From: Membranipora membranacea
Taxonomy: Eukaryota; Bryozoa; Gymnolaemata; Cheilostomatida; Membraniporidae
NCBI GenBank assembly: GCA_914767715.1
Contig: OU612065.1
Coordinates: 19,220,001-19,284,000 of the forward strand
Direction of reading: 5' to 3'
Length of the DNA stretch: 64,000 nt
Part shown: one piece after another, positions 41,701-56,700 of the stretch
Numbering within the stretch: the stretch's first letter is position 1
How the letters are laid out: every line of letters starts with the position of its first letter
Program-made: the position numbers and the translations under genes
Notes under the pieces: generated by a model
The model's database searches: none
The model's input: the letters and a program-made list of their open reading frames with translations, nothing else
What the model was told of the DNA's origin: nothing

Positions 41701-44700
41701 TTGCTAACATGATTCAATTCAAGTGTCAGCTGATTCTAAATAATTGTTCCAATTAGAAATTTAATTAACGCAAGTGGTAGTGCTCAAAAGTGAGAACTGT
41801 GTTGTGAGGATATATTATTACCTAACTCTTAGAATAGGAATTGAACATTCTTTTCTATATGTCAATCACGTTTATTGACCGACCCTATGGTGTTCTCTCC
41901 AATTTCAGAGCAATGGGCCTATTGAATTCTAGAACCTCCTCTAATGGCAACACGCAATCTAATACCATATAAAAGAAATGCTGGTTGAACTTCAATGAAA
42001 TCAATTAATACAATTAACTTCAGGACTGAATTCAGCATTCTTTTTTATCAAGTTTGTTTTGTAACAACATTGTTTATTTAACTAGCGTAGATTATATTAG
42101 TGCTCATTGGGTCATATTGATAATACATTAGGCTGAGGGAACTGTTTGGCTACAGCAGATAGTACACGCTTGCCAGCAGCACTGTTGTTGTGCTTAAAGT
42201 TTTTTTGCCTCCTAATCACAACCAACAATCACGATGCATGGATACATGTGAGAGAATGTTTGATTGTTACATCATCAAGTTCGGATAAAAAAATCGACAC
42301 ACTACAAGATTACTAACCTGTAGCTTAAAATTGCCTCCTCTGCTTCATTCATACTGGGTGAGTAGCTTGATGCGTTTCACAATTGAAGTCTAACAACATC
42401 TCTCATCTGCATTTAACCAAACTGATGGCTTATATTATGACATAGCTTCTCTATATGTCTCTTAATGACAGTATTGATCGGCTCAACAAGTAAAGTTTTG
42501 AGCATCTTGTCACCTAGACGGATGTTTTTTAATATTACAGTAAGTGATATTTAAGATATCATGCCGGTTGGTTTGGAAGAGACCTATGATGGGGTGAAGA
42601 TAGCTCCTGATGTGACATATACAAACACGTTCCAGTACCCAGAGAGAAATTCTAAAGTGCTAGCATTTAGTTCTCCCACAACGAGACGCCTCTACAGCTA
42701 CATTAATCATACAGTCCGGTATGCCAGACCTAATTTGGAAGTAATCTACAGACCTCGAACGAAGCACCTTTATGACGAAACCACAGCTTCACTGAAAGAC
42801 TTTATATCAAAAGGACTCATAAAATCACCTCGAGCTAAACTTCGTAATGACGAGAGGTATATGCGCCCCATGGCACATTTAAACAAAATCCCACCAACTA
42901 CTCCCCTGGCGAAGCAACGGCTTCTGGTATCACAAAAAGCCAGCAGGAATGACATTTTACAGCTGAGCACACCTAGACCGTGGACCATCAACCCTCATGG
43001 ATATGAGGTTGTTCCTCAACCCTCAAGGTCAGATAGGAAAACAGCTATAATATCTTTTGAGGCTAATACCCATAGATGAGTGTTAACATATTCAGAATAT
43101 CTGACATGCAGTGCAGTTCCAGTGAATGATATACTCACTATTCCCTATATTTTAAATCTGATCTCATGATTCTTATAGCATCTGTATTTTTATCAAACTG
43201 TTTCTCATTAATAAATGTTATGGTTTTCTTGCAATAATATCTTCTCTTATTGAATTATGGATGGCAATTCTATCAACACAACCCCAACATTGCATCGTAT
43301 TGTCTGACTGCAAAATCAGTTTCAAAAGTCCGTTCAGGATGGATTTCAGTGACTCCTGTGCTTTCCTAGAATTTAATTAATCAATTGTTGAGTGAGATCA
43401 AAGAGTTAAAGATAAGTCGTAGGTAGAATAGGTGATTCACAGATCTGGTTATATTTTAAATCTGTGATAATTTATTTAGTCTAATCTACAACTGGCCAAA
43501 GCGTGTTCCGATAACAAACAACTCCTCTCCCTTATATGACAGTAGAATTCATTAATTGAACCAAATTATTTTTTCTTCCCCCGGTCAATCAATGGGGTCA
43601 AATGATGCCTGATCCTCCCTGTCCTGTCATGGGGTCCCAAACACCCTGCTGTCATAACCCAATTTGAAAAAACACAAATGGAGTTGTCCACCCATCAAAA
43701 ACATTACTTGGAGTTGTGTCTACATTACTGTTAAAATGCTTCAAATATTTAATTGATTCGCTGTTGGGTTCTCTGAATTTATATTGTGAGATTTCACCAG
43801 TTCAGTGACTGTGAGTTATATATTTGTTATATTTGCAATTGTTGACCAAACAAAGACTTAGATGAGCAAATGAAGAATACTGTAAGTATCCCAAGAACCA
43901 CCAGATCTGTTGACCAAGAGCTTTGTGTCACAAGTTTAGCAGTCTTAGTCATATATATGCGAGTATGTATAGTACCATCTCTGTGATCAACTTGAGTTGG
44001 AGTCAGCTACTACTCAAAGTCACACTCACCAATGGACTCAGTTCTTGTCAGCCATAGCTGTAGTGGCCTATTGATTAATAATCATCTCCTTTGTTCAATT
44101 ATGAGACAAAGGGATGCTGCATGGAATCCCAGTTATTACATGTACCTCCAACTCACTTACTTTACAACTATCTTATGATCTAACTAAGTATCTTGACCAA
44201 ATTCAAAGGGACAGCATTGGTTGGCAAAGTTACTAAGTATTAGCCTAGCTTGTCCTATCATAATGAACTAATTGCTGGGAAAAGCAAACTCCGTTAAGGC
44301 CCTAACCTACTCTACTGCCCTACTTGTTTCATTGTTGCCTGTGTGTGCATACTTATACTAAGCCTAAACACACACATGCTATGATTGAGACGGACACAAA
44401 ATTTTTATTCCATCTGCCTGCCAAATGACAATTCAAGAATGGTAACATTGACTATGTTGACATCTGGCCACGTTCATCCAAAAAGTAAGCAAGCTCTGTC
44501 CTTGCTTGAATGCTAATTTAACTACGAATTAGTCAAACGAAATTGAGTTGGCGTCTTGCGATGCACTGATCCTGTCAACTTTTTTGTTTTGATGTCTCAT
44601 ATGGATCCATAAAATGTATAATTCCAAGCTAACGCAACGATACCAAGGATTTTTTTTCATCAGTAAAGAAGGTTATTAACTAGCCTTATCTCAGCAGTCC

Positions 44701-47700
44701 TCGTTTTGGTGAGGTCCCTGAGACAAGGCTAGTTATCAACAAAAAATATGAGATAATACTTCTTTATGTAAATGTTCAGTCTCATACATTTTAGTTGTTA
44801 GACTGATAATATGACAGAAACTGTACCACTTCCAGTAAACTTAGAGGCTAGTACAAGTGCAAATGCAAGAGAGGTAAGCTTTCATAAAAAAGCCATCGGA
44901 CTGAAGTTGTCTGTGTATTTTATAAATAAAGACAAACAATTGTCATGACGCTTCCGTCTTGGCCTTATCTCTTTTGTTTTTTGAGCCTTTGAGATACGGC
45001 TACTCCATCTGGGACTGATTGGTATGAGTTTAACCTAAGTAAAGCAGAAATTATTACTGAGCTATTGTTATGATTGATCCATCCAGCTACTTATTGAATA
45101 AATTATACCAGATTGTCTGTCAGCGCTTGTAATATTGTTATGGTAAGCGATCCATCGCTTGATTTTGCTTGTAGACTAGGGCTCATAACCGACGCACTCA
45201 AAGGTTACGTCGAAGACGTAACACCGATTCAGATACTGACTTAACACTAGAGCCTCCTCGGCGGAGACGTAGAACTTCAGCAACAACAAATACAGACACA
45301 GGGACACTCAGGCTTGTGCCCTGTAGAAGCAGCGTAACAACACAGGCATCCACCAGCAATAACATGCCTACCGCTCCAGGGACATCAGGAAATAACAGAA
45401 ATAGTCGACAGCGTAGGAATAGGAATAATCCAACACAAGCTCCATCTGTTATTGTGCCTGTTCCCGAAGGTGATCTTGTTGAGGTCGTCGATGATACTCT
45501 GCCAGATCTTGATGATTTTGTTGTGGTTCTAGATGATACTCTGCCTGATCTAGATGAAAATCCTAGTACAAGTAATGCCAGAGATACTGGTGCTAATAAC
45601 GCAAACAATGCAAGTACCAGCTCGGCTGGTTCTAGAAGGCAGGTAGTGACTATCAATGACAATGACAGCCTTATTGACTTAACAAGCGATGATGAGATCA
45701 TTGTAACGCTCCCTAGTAATGTGAGAAATGGGAATCAATCCCCAGTCCTGAATCTAACTCCACTAGATCTGAGGTCGCCAGCACGAAGAGCGAGAGCTGT
45801 AGAAGACAACTCCATCGGTTAGTTATGTTCATCCAACCCTAAATATATTCAAAATCTGAGTTCCCAAGCTGCTCTACTTGGTAACTCAATTCTCAACACT
45901 AAGTATAAGAGTTACCTTTGATACAAGTTAGAGTTCCATGCGACCATGACAAGATCTATATATGGTAATATTTTTGTATGCTGCATGAACCCATCCCTAT
46001 TACGTCTAAGTTATCCCCCTATTTACTTGGGTGTGATGAATCCATAGCCTATTCTATATTGCAGATGATGATATGCCATTGGTAGCTGTGCGAACGCCCG
46101 CTCTCAGGGACAGAAACGTATCTGCAGGTAAATTGTATTGTGTTGTTTTATTTTACATTGGGCGTCTTTTGACCAAACAAAGGACGCAGTAATCTAGTAT
46201 AGTGTAGTTTATGAGTGTATTGACTCTAGTTACCTACTATTTTACTCTTTGTGGAATGGTGCCAACACAGTAGTAATCGTGTCACGACTTAATGAGTAAA
46301 GCTAGTCGCTTTGTTTCACGACTTGTTCATGTATTCTTTTACAGATAATGATGTTATCGTTGTGGAGAAGGAAAACAAGCATACTCCAGGGTGAGATATA
46401 CCTTTATACTGGTATCTGTGCCGAATGCTAAGATTATTATTTTTAGATATTATGAGTGCAAACGGATTAGTCATTAATTGAGACTCATTGAAATGTATAT
46501 CAGTTATGTTTAGTTGAAGGCCTGAGCTGTATATGGTAGTCTCATGCTGTCCTAACAGGTGGCACCCTACTGGAGCAAGGCTTACTAAAATCATGAAATC
46601 CAGTATAGATGTCTGTTGTTTTCATGCACACTCACCATGTGGAGTAACCAGGGAGTTCGGAACGAATTCCCTGAAATAACTGAATCAGAAACTGAACTTG
46701 ATTGGGAGTTCACTAACCTTCTCTACATCTATTTTGTGTGTATTTTGCAGGGCTGGCAGCAGCTTGAATGATACCGATTCTCAGACTCCAAAGCGAAAGA
46801 TGTTGAGTTGCCCAATATGTCTGGACCATGAGAGATGTGTAAGTGTTTTGATGTGTAGGATACATAACCACTTGCATGCGCAAAGCATTGCCCACTTCAT
46901 AAAAAATAATGTAACACCTCTTTTTGTAAATTTGGCATACATAAGAAATAAGCATATATTATACATAAATAAATGATAAAAAAATGTACTAAGTACAAAG
47001 TACTGATAACCTTTAATCTGTTGATGAGGGAAAGTTTAGGTTATGCGTAAGCATCATATAACCATGTCTGATTGTCCTTATTTTCCTCCGCATAACTTAT
47101 ATGTATGATGTTACACACACAGATCCGCCGGACTGGACGACAGATGATGTCAACGACATGTGGCCATATATTCTGTGATGACTGTATTAAGAAGAGCATC
47201 AGCTCAATGAAGTGCTGCCCTACATGCAGAAAGAAGCTCACACAAAAGACTGGAATACATCCTATATTTATATGAATTTTGTGCTAGGACTTTTTTTTAT
47301 ATATTCTGATGATAGTCAAATAAGCATATTACATAAAATAGAATTATGAAATTGAATAGTATAGCAATGTTACAAACAGGACAGTTTTGTCTACTATTAT
47401 GAATATTTTATTTCAATTAAATATTGACACGACCTCGTAATGATTTTATTTTTGGTGAAATTATAAAAGAATTCCATAAAATATTCCAACTTACATGGCT
47501 GGGCGGAATTACGCTACGAGATTAGACAGTGACAACCTCATGATTAGAAATTAGCTGAAATATTCTGACTTACTAGCGGCAATTGCGCTAAGTAATGTTA
47601 AATACAAATTTGGCCAGCCCCGTAGTTCACACAATAAAAGGTTAGAACTCGGACTGTTGCAATATATGATACAGGGCAATCCAGTGTAATAGTGAGAGCC

Positions 47701-50700
47701 TGCCGTAGACATACAACTGGAAATCATGGCCACAAGGCTCCCTCGATTGACCCAGAAAAAAGAATTGAAAGGCCGATATTTTTTTGCAAGGAAGCGAGAC
47801 ACTATCAAGATCCTCTACTAGTTAAAAGTTATATTTTTAGCACCAGCTTTTTCACCTCTCAAGACATTACACATTACCACTCATATATATACACATGTAT
47901 GTAGTGAAAACAGTATAGATACAAAACATCGCACAAATGATTATACTAAACATGGATATTATCTAGTATACAGTTAGATAGTGGCCACGTATTATGTGTA
48001 CTATGAGTCATGTGGAGACATGGGAGGAAACTCTGAATCATCATCCAGCTTCAGTGCATCTGGTGGGGATCCACCAGCTGTCTCAACATCTTGATAAGAT
48101 TGTGAGTCTACAAAATCAAACAAATACCAGTGACTCAAAGTCGAGATATTGACTACAGAGTTGTTGTCTCGTGTTTCATGATGAAGCAACTCACAGCAAA
48201 CGATCCATAACCGCGAATCAAGGGGTGATCTCAAAATGTTTTCAATTTCTGTTTTAGTTGTTTATATAATCTCCAATGTTAGCCCGCCACATTCTGATGT
48301 TTAGACAATCGGTGTTTAATCTAATTGAGTGTATGTTAGTGACAGCTGACAGGAATAGTAATCACATGAGTACACTTCAATGAATTTTTTCAAGCCCAAC
48401 TTAATAATAAAAATAATCTACAAATGTACCTGATGCTGGAGAATCTGAGGAGGATTTTGTTCTGGTTTTCTCAGCTGATGGTGGAGACGATTTCTTTTGA
48501 CTTAGTAGGGGTCTGTCAGCGTTTGAATCTCTTCTGGCTGAGATTGACTCCAACACATCAATTCTAAGATCACAGAAAAAGTCCCATAATTTGATAGGAC
48601 CAATAAAGTCCCATTATAAACAATGTGTCTAACTCTATGTTACTCAACAAGGCAGATCTAATCATACCACTGCGGTCTTCCGTCTTTTTTTGAAGAATTC
48701 CCTGCAAAGTCGCTTAGAAGTGGCATACTGACTACACTCACTCATTCGTAGATTTCATCGAAAATGATTCAATAATTCATTTTCTCCAATATTTATGCTA
48801 AAGAAAAGCAGACTTCCCTCTCTGCAGTACTTTAAATGACTGAAATTTTTTGTTAAACAGATCACAAAACCTGTCATAGTTGTACAAGAAATTCATTATC
48901 ATTTTACCCTTGATAATTAATATTGTTTAACCAGATAACATTACACTGACCACTCACCTATGAGCTTTTATAGATTTGCAGTCACCTCCATCTAATGGAT
49001 CTAGGGTAAAGGCATGGAGCATCCCATCTTCACTGACTACCAGTACATATAGAACTTTCTGTATCGTAGTGAGGGAGCATATAGTTCTCAGACCTGACTG
49101 GTCCAGTCGACACGTCGCAAAGGCTCTGAACTGATTAAATACTTCTGTGACTTGTGTAGGAAGGTAGGATGCAGATGATTTAAAGGCACTGGTAACGTAA
49201 CCAGTCCAGCTATGTGGCTCCTCAGTAGGTCTAGAAAAGAGAAACATATTATTTGACGTTATTGTATGTTGCACGCATTATCAATGCTCATATGAACTTT
49301 AAGTCTGAGATGTGAGGTCATGACCCATGGAAAGACACATGCTGTGACTTTTGTCTGCGTTTAATCCCTTTAAACGTCGGTGTTGTGTTGTGTAAATTTT
49401 GTTAGAAAAATAAACTTGACTCTTTTTAGCGGTTTTGTTGTCTGAGGCTAACATTACATCATCAACAGACAACCAACCAACATTTGCAGCTCCTACTTCG
49501 ACCCAACCATCTGTAGCGTCATGTTGATTATTCCCAAAATTGTGGTGACAAAAAAATGTTTATTGAGCCTCAAGGAGTAGCCAATGTGCTTGCTCTGATT
49601 GGTCGGGCAAACACAATCGCATCTGATGGAGGAGCGAGATAAACCCCCAGCCTTGCATTTGAGAGCACTGACCTGTCCTCTTTTTTCTCCAGTTTAAATA
49701 CATGCACAGTTTCTGTGTTACTCGATGCTGCCAGGAACAGACTGTCAGCACTGAATGCCAGAGAAGATATCGTCACACATCTGAAAAATAACATAACATT
49801 ATAACAACATACGCGAGAAAAGCTATGTATATGTATATATATATGTATCTTCTAAATTTTCATGATAATCACTAACAGACAGAAATGAAAACAAATTGGT
49901 TGCATTTTGAGATAACCTTTTACCATATGACCTTACATCTGTGTTCACAAATAAACAAACAATGCTTGATTGCAATTTCATCAGAATATCATTGACTAAG
50001 GTTACAAGAAAAATTATGGTATAGGGTGGTTGTGAGAAGCTGTGAAGATTTTGTGACGAAAATGATCTTAAATTATTAGATCTTTTGCAAAACACCAAGG
50101 ATAGCCTATGAATAGAAATTGCAACAACCTAAAATTTGCTGAATTGGGGGAATATTTTCAGCAAGTAAAGTGATGATACCTCAGGATTACGTGGTTATCT
50201 TGTTATCATGCATAAATAATGCAACTATTTTTGACGGTAAAAATAAAGTTGATATCTTTCTATCTAGCTTAGGAATTCCTATGGAGATGGGGGTCAAATT
50301 CTTCTTTGTTATCACTTACATAATATACACGGGAATCCCAGAACGTTACACTATAGGATACTCCACTTAAATTCTTCCTCAAAAACCGGAAGTTTTAGAA
50401 GCCTATCTGCCCCTTCACAAACCATATGTGAGCCGAATCCATGATATACAAAGTTACATAATTGAGCTGACGTGATTCCGAAACTGATTCTAGATCTCAC
50501 CTTTTCACTCCTCTCCTGAATTCAAAAAGTTTAGCTCCATCTGGAACTGAGAAAACCCTGATGACGGTACCCTGCAATATAAGAGGTAGATTATTTACTA
50601 CCGTTCGAAATAAATGTCTACATTTTATCTGTATTTTTTAGGAATCTCTTACAGGTTCTAAGAATCGCTTCAGTCAAGATTCAAGCGGAGCTTACAGTTG

Positions 50701-53700
50701 GTCTCAGGCACACACTGTACATAAAAAATTAAGAATAATAAACATTACCAGCACACATATTGCGCTCTTGGTCTCAGTTGAGATTTACAATTGCTTACCT
50801 TTTCAGATGCAGTTGCTATTTTGTTTCCTGACAAGTTAAAGGACAGGGCAGCTAGTGGGTTATCATGTGCAGGTATTGTAGCTACAGATCTCTACAGGAA
50901 TATAAAGGGAAATAAATTAATTCTGAAATTTGTAAATAACTTCAAAATAAGAAATGACTCCTCTTGCTGCCAGCAAAACATTAGGCAAATAAACCAGACC
51001 ACGTTGGGAAAAGATTTGTATTAATACACATTAGGATTTCTAGTTTCTCAACGTAGCTTCATTGATATACAAAATTTTCACATGCAGTGAAACAAAAGAA
51101 TGCTCCATCAATCTCAATCAAAATTTTATTGAACCTTAATCCAATCAAAGCTTTACCAAATTGTTGTCTAAAAAACTTTTGATTTATGATTTGATGTCAA
51201 ATCGAAAATGTCTGATTTATGTGCCAATGGGAGAATCCACCTAAATGACATAAGTGGGGTCAGAAAGTAGTGGTGTTGAGAAGTTGTAGACTGGAGTAAC
51301 AGGGGAGAGGAGGAGTAACTCCCCAATAATGAATTATGTACGATTGAGTGAGGGCACGCCATAGACTTAATATACTATATATTATATATACTATATATTA
51401 AGTCTATGGGGGACGCTCAATAATTGATTTCGAGAAATTTCTCACTCATCTTCGAAACTGTTTCTCCTTGGTTGTAGCATACTGGTGTGCCACCTCTATA
51501 TACCAGTAATTAAACATAGTGCTTACCAGTGTGATGGTGTCAAATATCTGAACAGTACCAGATCGAGAGCTGCCTGGGTAGGCGAGATATGAGCATTCGT
51601 TACTACATGAGAGATCACATAAACCATTAGGGTTAGCTGATATACTGCGGATTGTGTGTATAACCTTCATATCTCGGATATTATGTACATACAGGCTCTC
51701 CTCCAGGCATACTATCAATCTCTGTAAAATATAACATAAATATATATTTATATATAGTCCAGTAATACTATAAATCTCTGTAAACATATATAATAATATA
51801 TAATATATGCATAGTTCATTTTGCAGGAAATATCTATACATTTACATACATGCAGTATATTTAAGTGGTTAGATATACTCTATTATGTAGCCTTGTCATG
51901 TCTTACAATATAATATGATCTTTATTTCTAACCATCGGTATGCTACCTTAATAAAAAAGTGGCCACCCTTACAGGTTTTGGTACAATAAAAATGATAAAA
52001 TGCATAAATCTTGAATTTTGTAGGCATCTCGGATTTAAAAAGGAAATAAATAACATACAAATTAATGTAAAAAAATCTCACTTAAACATATTTCACGCGC
52101 TCATTGTTGACATAGGAATAAAAAAGTGTCCGCTCTTGGCCACTTTTTGTTGTCAATGCAAATAAGTGGCTGCGTGACAAGGCTATCAATCTCTGTACAA
52201 TATACATATTATATAAACATGTAATATAATATATTATACGTGTAAACATTATATGTTTTCAGGAAAATGGTTACAAAAATATACTGTGGCATATCTAGGG
52301 GGTTATATATACTCTCTTATGCATAAAACTTCAATAATTGTAACAGCCAACATCCTGTCATGTATATCCGCAGTAAACAGCATTTTCTAGAGTATGTTTT
52401 TTTCTTCATACACATACGTTGAAGTGTTACTCTGCTTTCCTCGACAGTTATAGGTAATAGACATAACAAGCCAGGCTCATCAGGAAACCAACATTAATCC
52501 CTGTGGCTTTCCCATGCTTGTACATATTATTGTGTTTGTCACGCACTAAAACAGCTACTAGCATCATCAGATTATGTAGAGTGACCCCAATGTTTTCATA
52601 AAATCTACCTTAGGTCTCAAACACTCACTGCAAATGTCAGACAAACTCCGATTCGATCATGAATTTATGCTGCCGCAGCACTGACTTTCACCCTTTCTAA
52701 TAAACATATTGTGTACACTTTGACAGACAGACTGAGCTTGCCATGTCCCTATCTTTTTTGTCACTAGACGGAACTTGCTTTGGCGACTTTATGTGGACCC
52801 TGAATATGCAAATCAAGTTTCATGTATATCTTTATTGTCATTCTACAGCATCAAATAGCATACATATCTTCATCATTGTAATCAAACTCCCACATCAACA
52901 AGACAGAAGTGAACATGGATGCATATTAGAATATCGATGCCCTTATCTAATCACAGCATTAATATCATTGTTACAGTGATGCAGGATATGGTCACCACAT
53001 CGTAACTGTTAGTTCTGCCAAGATAATAATATAAGGCCTGAAGTTTTATGTCAATCTAGTAGCATTTGACTTGAATTGGAAAAGTAAGCATTATTAAAAG
53101 AAACAAGGAAATGTTCAATATGTAATGTAATCATGTCACCAACAAGTCCAACTCGTGACAGATGTTTGGAGTACATAAGAGACATTGATCACAAAGAAAA
53201 CAGCTGACAATGTCAGTCAATCCAATATAGTTATCCCACCGAAAAACCGAAGGTTTGGAGGTGGTATTAAGGTAATGCCCATGAAGCAACTCTCATAGGG
53301 GACTTCTGAAAACTTATGTGGCAGCTGAGCCCTATTTTTGCACACAATAAACACCTACAGTTTTGCCCATCCACCTTCAATTATTGTCAACTTAACTAGA
53401 TTCATACCTGATCTTCTCTTTGGGAGCAATATGAAAACCAGCAGTTGATGCTATGACATAGAAAACTTGCAACAGCCAGCACAGGTTTTTGGCTTTTTCT
53501 AGCCATTTTTATTCAATCCAATAGACATAGTTTGTCTATGTGCAATCCTCAATCACTCCTCAGAGCAACTTAATAAAGCCTAAGTGCCTGGGCAATATGT
53601 GTAAAATTATCTGCTTTAATAGAAATTTCAATGGTTAAAATTTGCTCAAATATATATTTCTATGGTTCAAAGGCTAATATCTAATAGAGGCAGTCATACC

Positions 53701-56700
53701 TGAGCAAATCATTTTAGCCTGAGTGCCTGGGCAAAAATCTGGCTCAATAGAAATAGCAATGATTCAATTCTGCTTTATAGAAATTTCTATGGTTCCGAAG
53801 CTAATCACTATAAATGGCACAAAACAATTATACTACAGCCAATAGGCCACTTGCAAATTCTTAGTTGCTTGAACTTTGCACTTTTGAGCCAAGAACTGTT
53901 AAATTTCAAATTTTTGGGCAATTTGTGGTCAACCAGTAAACAGTCAACAAGCCAGGCAGGAAATTTCAGGGATCCTCTCTACTTTCAAGTAATTATTTAA
54001 CTCTATTCTCTCATTAGAAACTTCATTCTTTTGGTATTATATAGATTAGATTATTTTGTTTTTTCTTATTACAATATCATCGTCATGTAATCTGCGTTAA
54101 TTACGCCGCTCCCATGTGAGTTTCGATAACTTCTCACAGATTATACTATCATTCACTTCTCCTGGTAGCTGCCGCCTATGTGCCTACCATTATCATTTGT
54201 CATTTATTTTACCTCTTCAATTTACCACGAGCAATTTACAACCTCATTATTACGTCTTGATCCGGTGCATGTCTTTACGTCATAATTCGGTTTACAAACA
54301 AATCAGTGAACCCCTAGTTTGCAAACTATTTGTTGCGTCGCTGTGTCGCTGCGTCACTATTCGCTGTGGCTACCTATGTAGTCTCAATCGCAATTACCTA
54401 ATGAGCTGGTCAGTATAGTACACTGTGGGTTCGTTTCTCAGCATGTTTGCTGCTCTATTTTTTGGAAAGCAGCAGTGGACATTACTTGTTATCTCAGATC
54501 TCATCGTTAGAAGCTTGCCACAATATTTTGTATTTATTTACCAGGCAGCGCTTTGTCTCAGTACTATAAACATTGTTGTATCAGATCTCTAAGCTAGAAG
54601 CTTGCCGCAAACCTTTTTTTTTATTTATCAGGCAGCACTTATCATGACAGACTTTTAGCTCTGTTATCATGTCTCAGTAAGCGTGAGCTATTAAGCTGCA
54701 TAGTAAGCTGTGGGTTTGAATCTCTCAGGTTTGCTGCACTTTTTTTTTGGAAAGCAGCTATCAACATTTTAATTTTCAGATCTCATAGGGTTTGAAACTC
54801 AGTTATAAGTGGCGTTTGTCACATTGAAACTGTACACGGCTAATCTCTATTATTGAACATCTGAGTAGAACCATAGGACAAAACAACAATTTAGATTATA
54901 AGCAAACAATCAGTAGGGAGTACACTTTTCCAATTATAACATCAGAGAGTCTTGAAAAGGACCAGGTAATTCTCTATCATACTCTAATTTGCCAGCACTA
55001 TATTACATTTTCACTTTGCTTATCATTTACCACAGACACTGCTATATTTTACTGATTTTTTTTATCGCATCATTATCACTCTGTGCCTCATAGTTAATAC
55101 GCATTGTAATCTATGAGTGTCACCTAGTTTCGGCTTATATAAACCACCTTCCTCCCGTTTTGTCCCTCATCAGGTTTGCTGCTCTATTTTTTAGAAAACA
55201 GCAGTGGACACTAATTGTTATCCCAGATCTCATCGTTAGAAGCTTGCCACAATATTTTGTATTTATTTACCAGGCAGCGCTTTGTCTCAGTACTATAAAC
55301 ATTGTTGTATCAGATCTCAAAGCTAGAAGCTTGCCGCAAACCTTTTTTTTTATTTATCAGGCAGCACTTATCATGACAGACTTTTAGCTCTGTTATCATG
55401 TCTCAGTAAGCATGAGCTATTAAGCTGCATAGTAAGCTGTGGGATTGAATCTCTCAGGTTTGCTGCACTTTTTTTTTGGAAAGCAGCTATCAACATTTTA
55501 ATTTTCAGATCTCATAGGGTTTGAAACTCAGTTATAAGTGGCGTTTGTCACATTAAAACTGTACACTGCTAATCTCTATTATTGAACATCCCAGTAGAAC
55601 CATAGGACAAAACAACAATTTAGATTATAAGCAAACAATCAGTAGGGAGTACACTTTTCTAATTATAACATCAGAGAGTCTTGAAAAGGACCAGGCAATT
55701 CTCTATCATACTCTAATTTGCCAGCACTATATTACATTTTCACTTTGCTTATCATTTACCACAGGCACTGCTATATTTTACTGATTTTTTTTATCGCATC
55801 ATTATCACTCTGTGCCTCATAGCTCCTCAGGTACATGCAAACTTCGACTGGCTCATTCATTCTCAACTTAATCACCATCTTATCCAACCATCCCGCTCTT
55901 TCCTCGTACAATCTAAGAATGCTGATCCAGTCAACCAGCCTGCCATTTTACATGACCCAGATTATCACCCTCAGCAGCTCAATGCTGAACAGAGACGTGT
56001 GTATGATCATGTACATGCCCATACTATCAACCCTCAGGCTGACCCCTTGGCTATGCTCGTTCTTGGTACTGCGGGTACAGGTAAATCATACCTCATTTAC
56101 TGCCTACATCAACTTCTCGGCCAATCAGTCACACTCTTAGCACCGACTGGTGTTGCTGCTGTAAATATTGGTGGTGCTACTCTACATTCTCACCTACTGT
56201 TTCCTAATGTACACAGCTTTGCACAGCTAAGAGGTCCCTCACTGCAAAAACTTCAAGACAAGTTCCATGCTACTCGTTACGTCATAATAGACGAAGTCTC
56301 CATGATTGGCTGTAGCATGCTAAATGCCATCAACAAACGGCTGCAGCAAGCCTTTCCAGAATCATCGGCGATTTCGGCCAGCTTCCACCTGTTGGTGACA
56401 GTCGCCTTTTCTATCCCAATGCAGCAAGCCCAAAGGCTGTCTTAGGAAATTTGGCCTACCAAAACATTCGGAGGGTTTTTTTTTTGACAGAATGTGTTAG
56501 GCAGGCCAATGACCATGGGTTCAGGGACTTGTTGCTCAGGCTCAGAGACGGGATCAGTACCCGCAATGATTATGATCTTCTAGCTACTCGCTTTCAAGGT
56601 GTGGCTGATGAAGCCAACTTCCAACAGTCTGTAAGCCTCTTTCCAAAGCGCCAGTCAGTTGCAGAGTACAATGCCGAGAGACTTCTGCTACTTGGCAGCC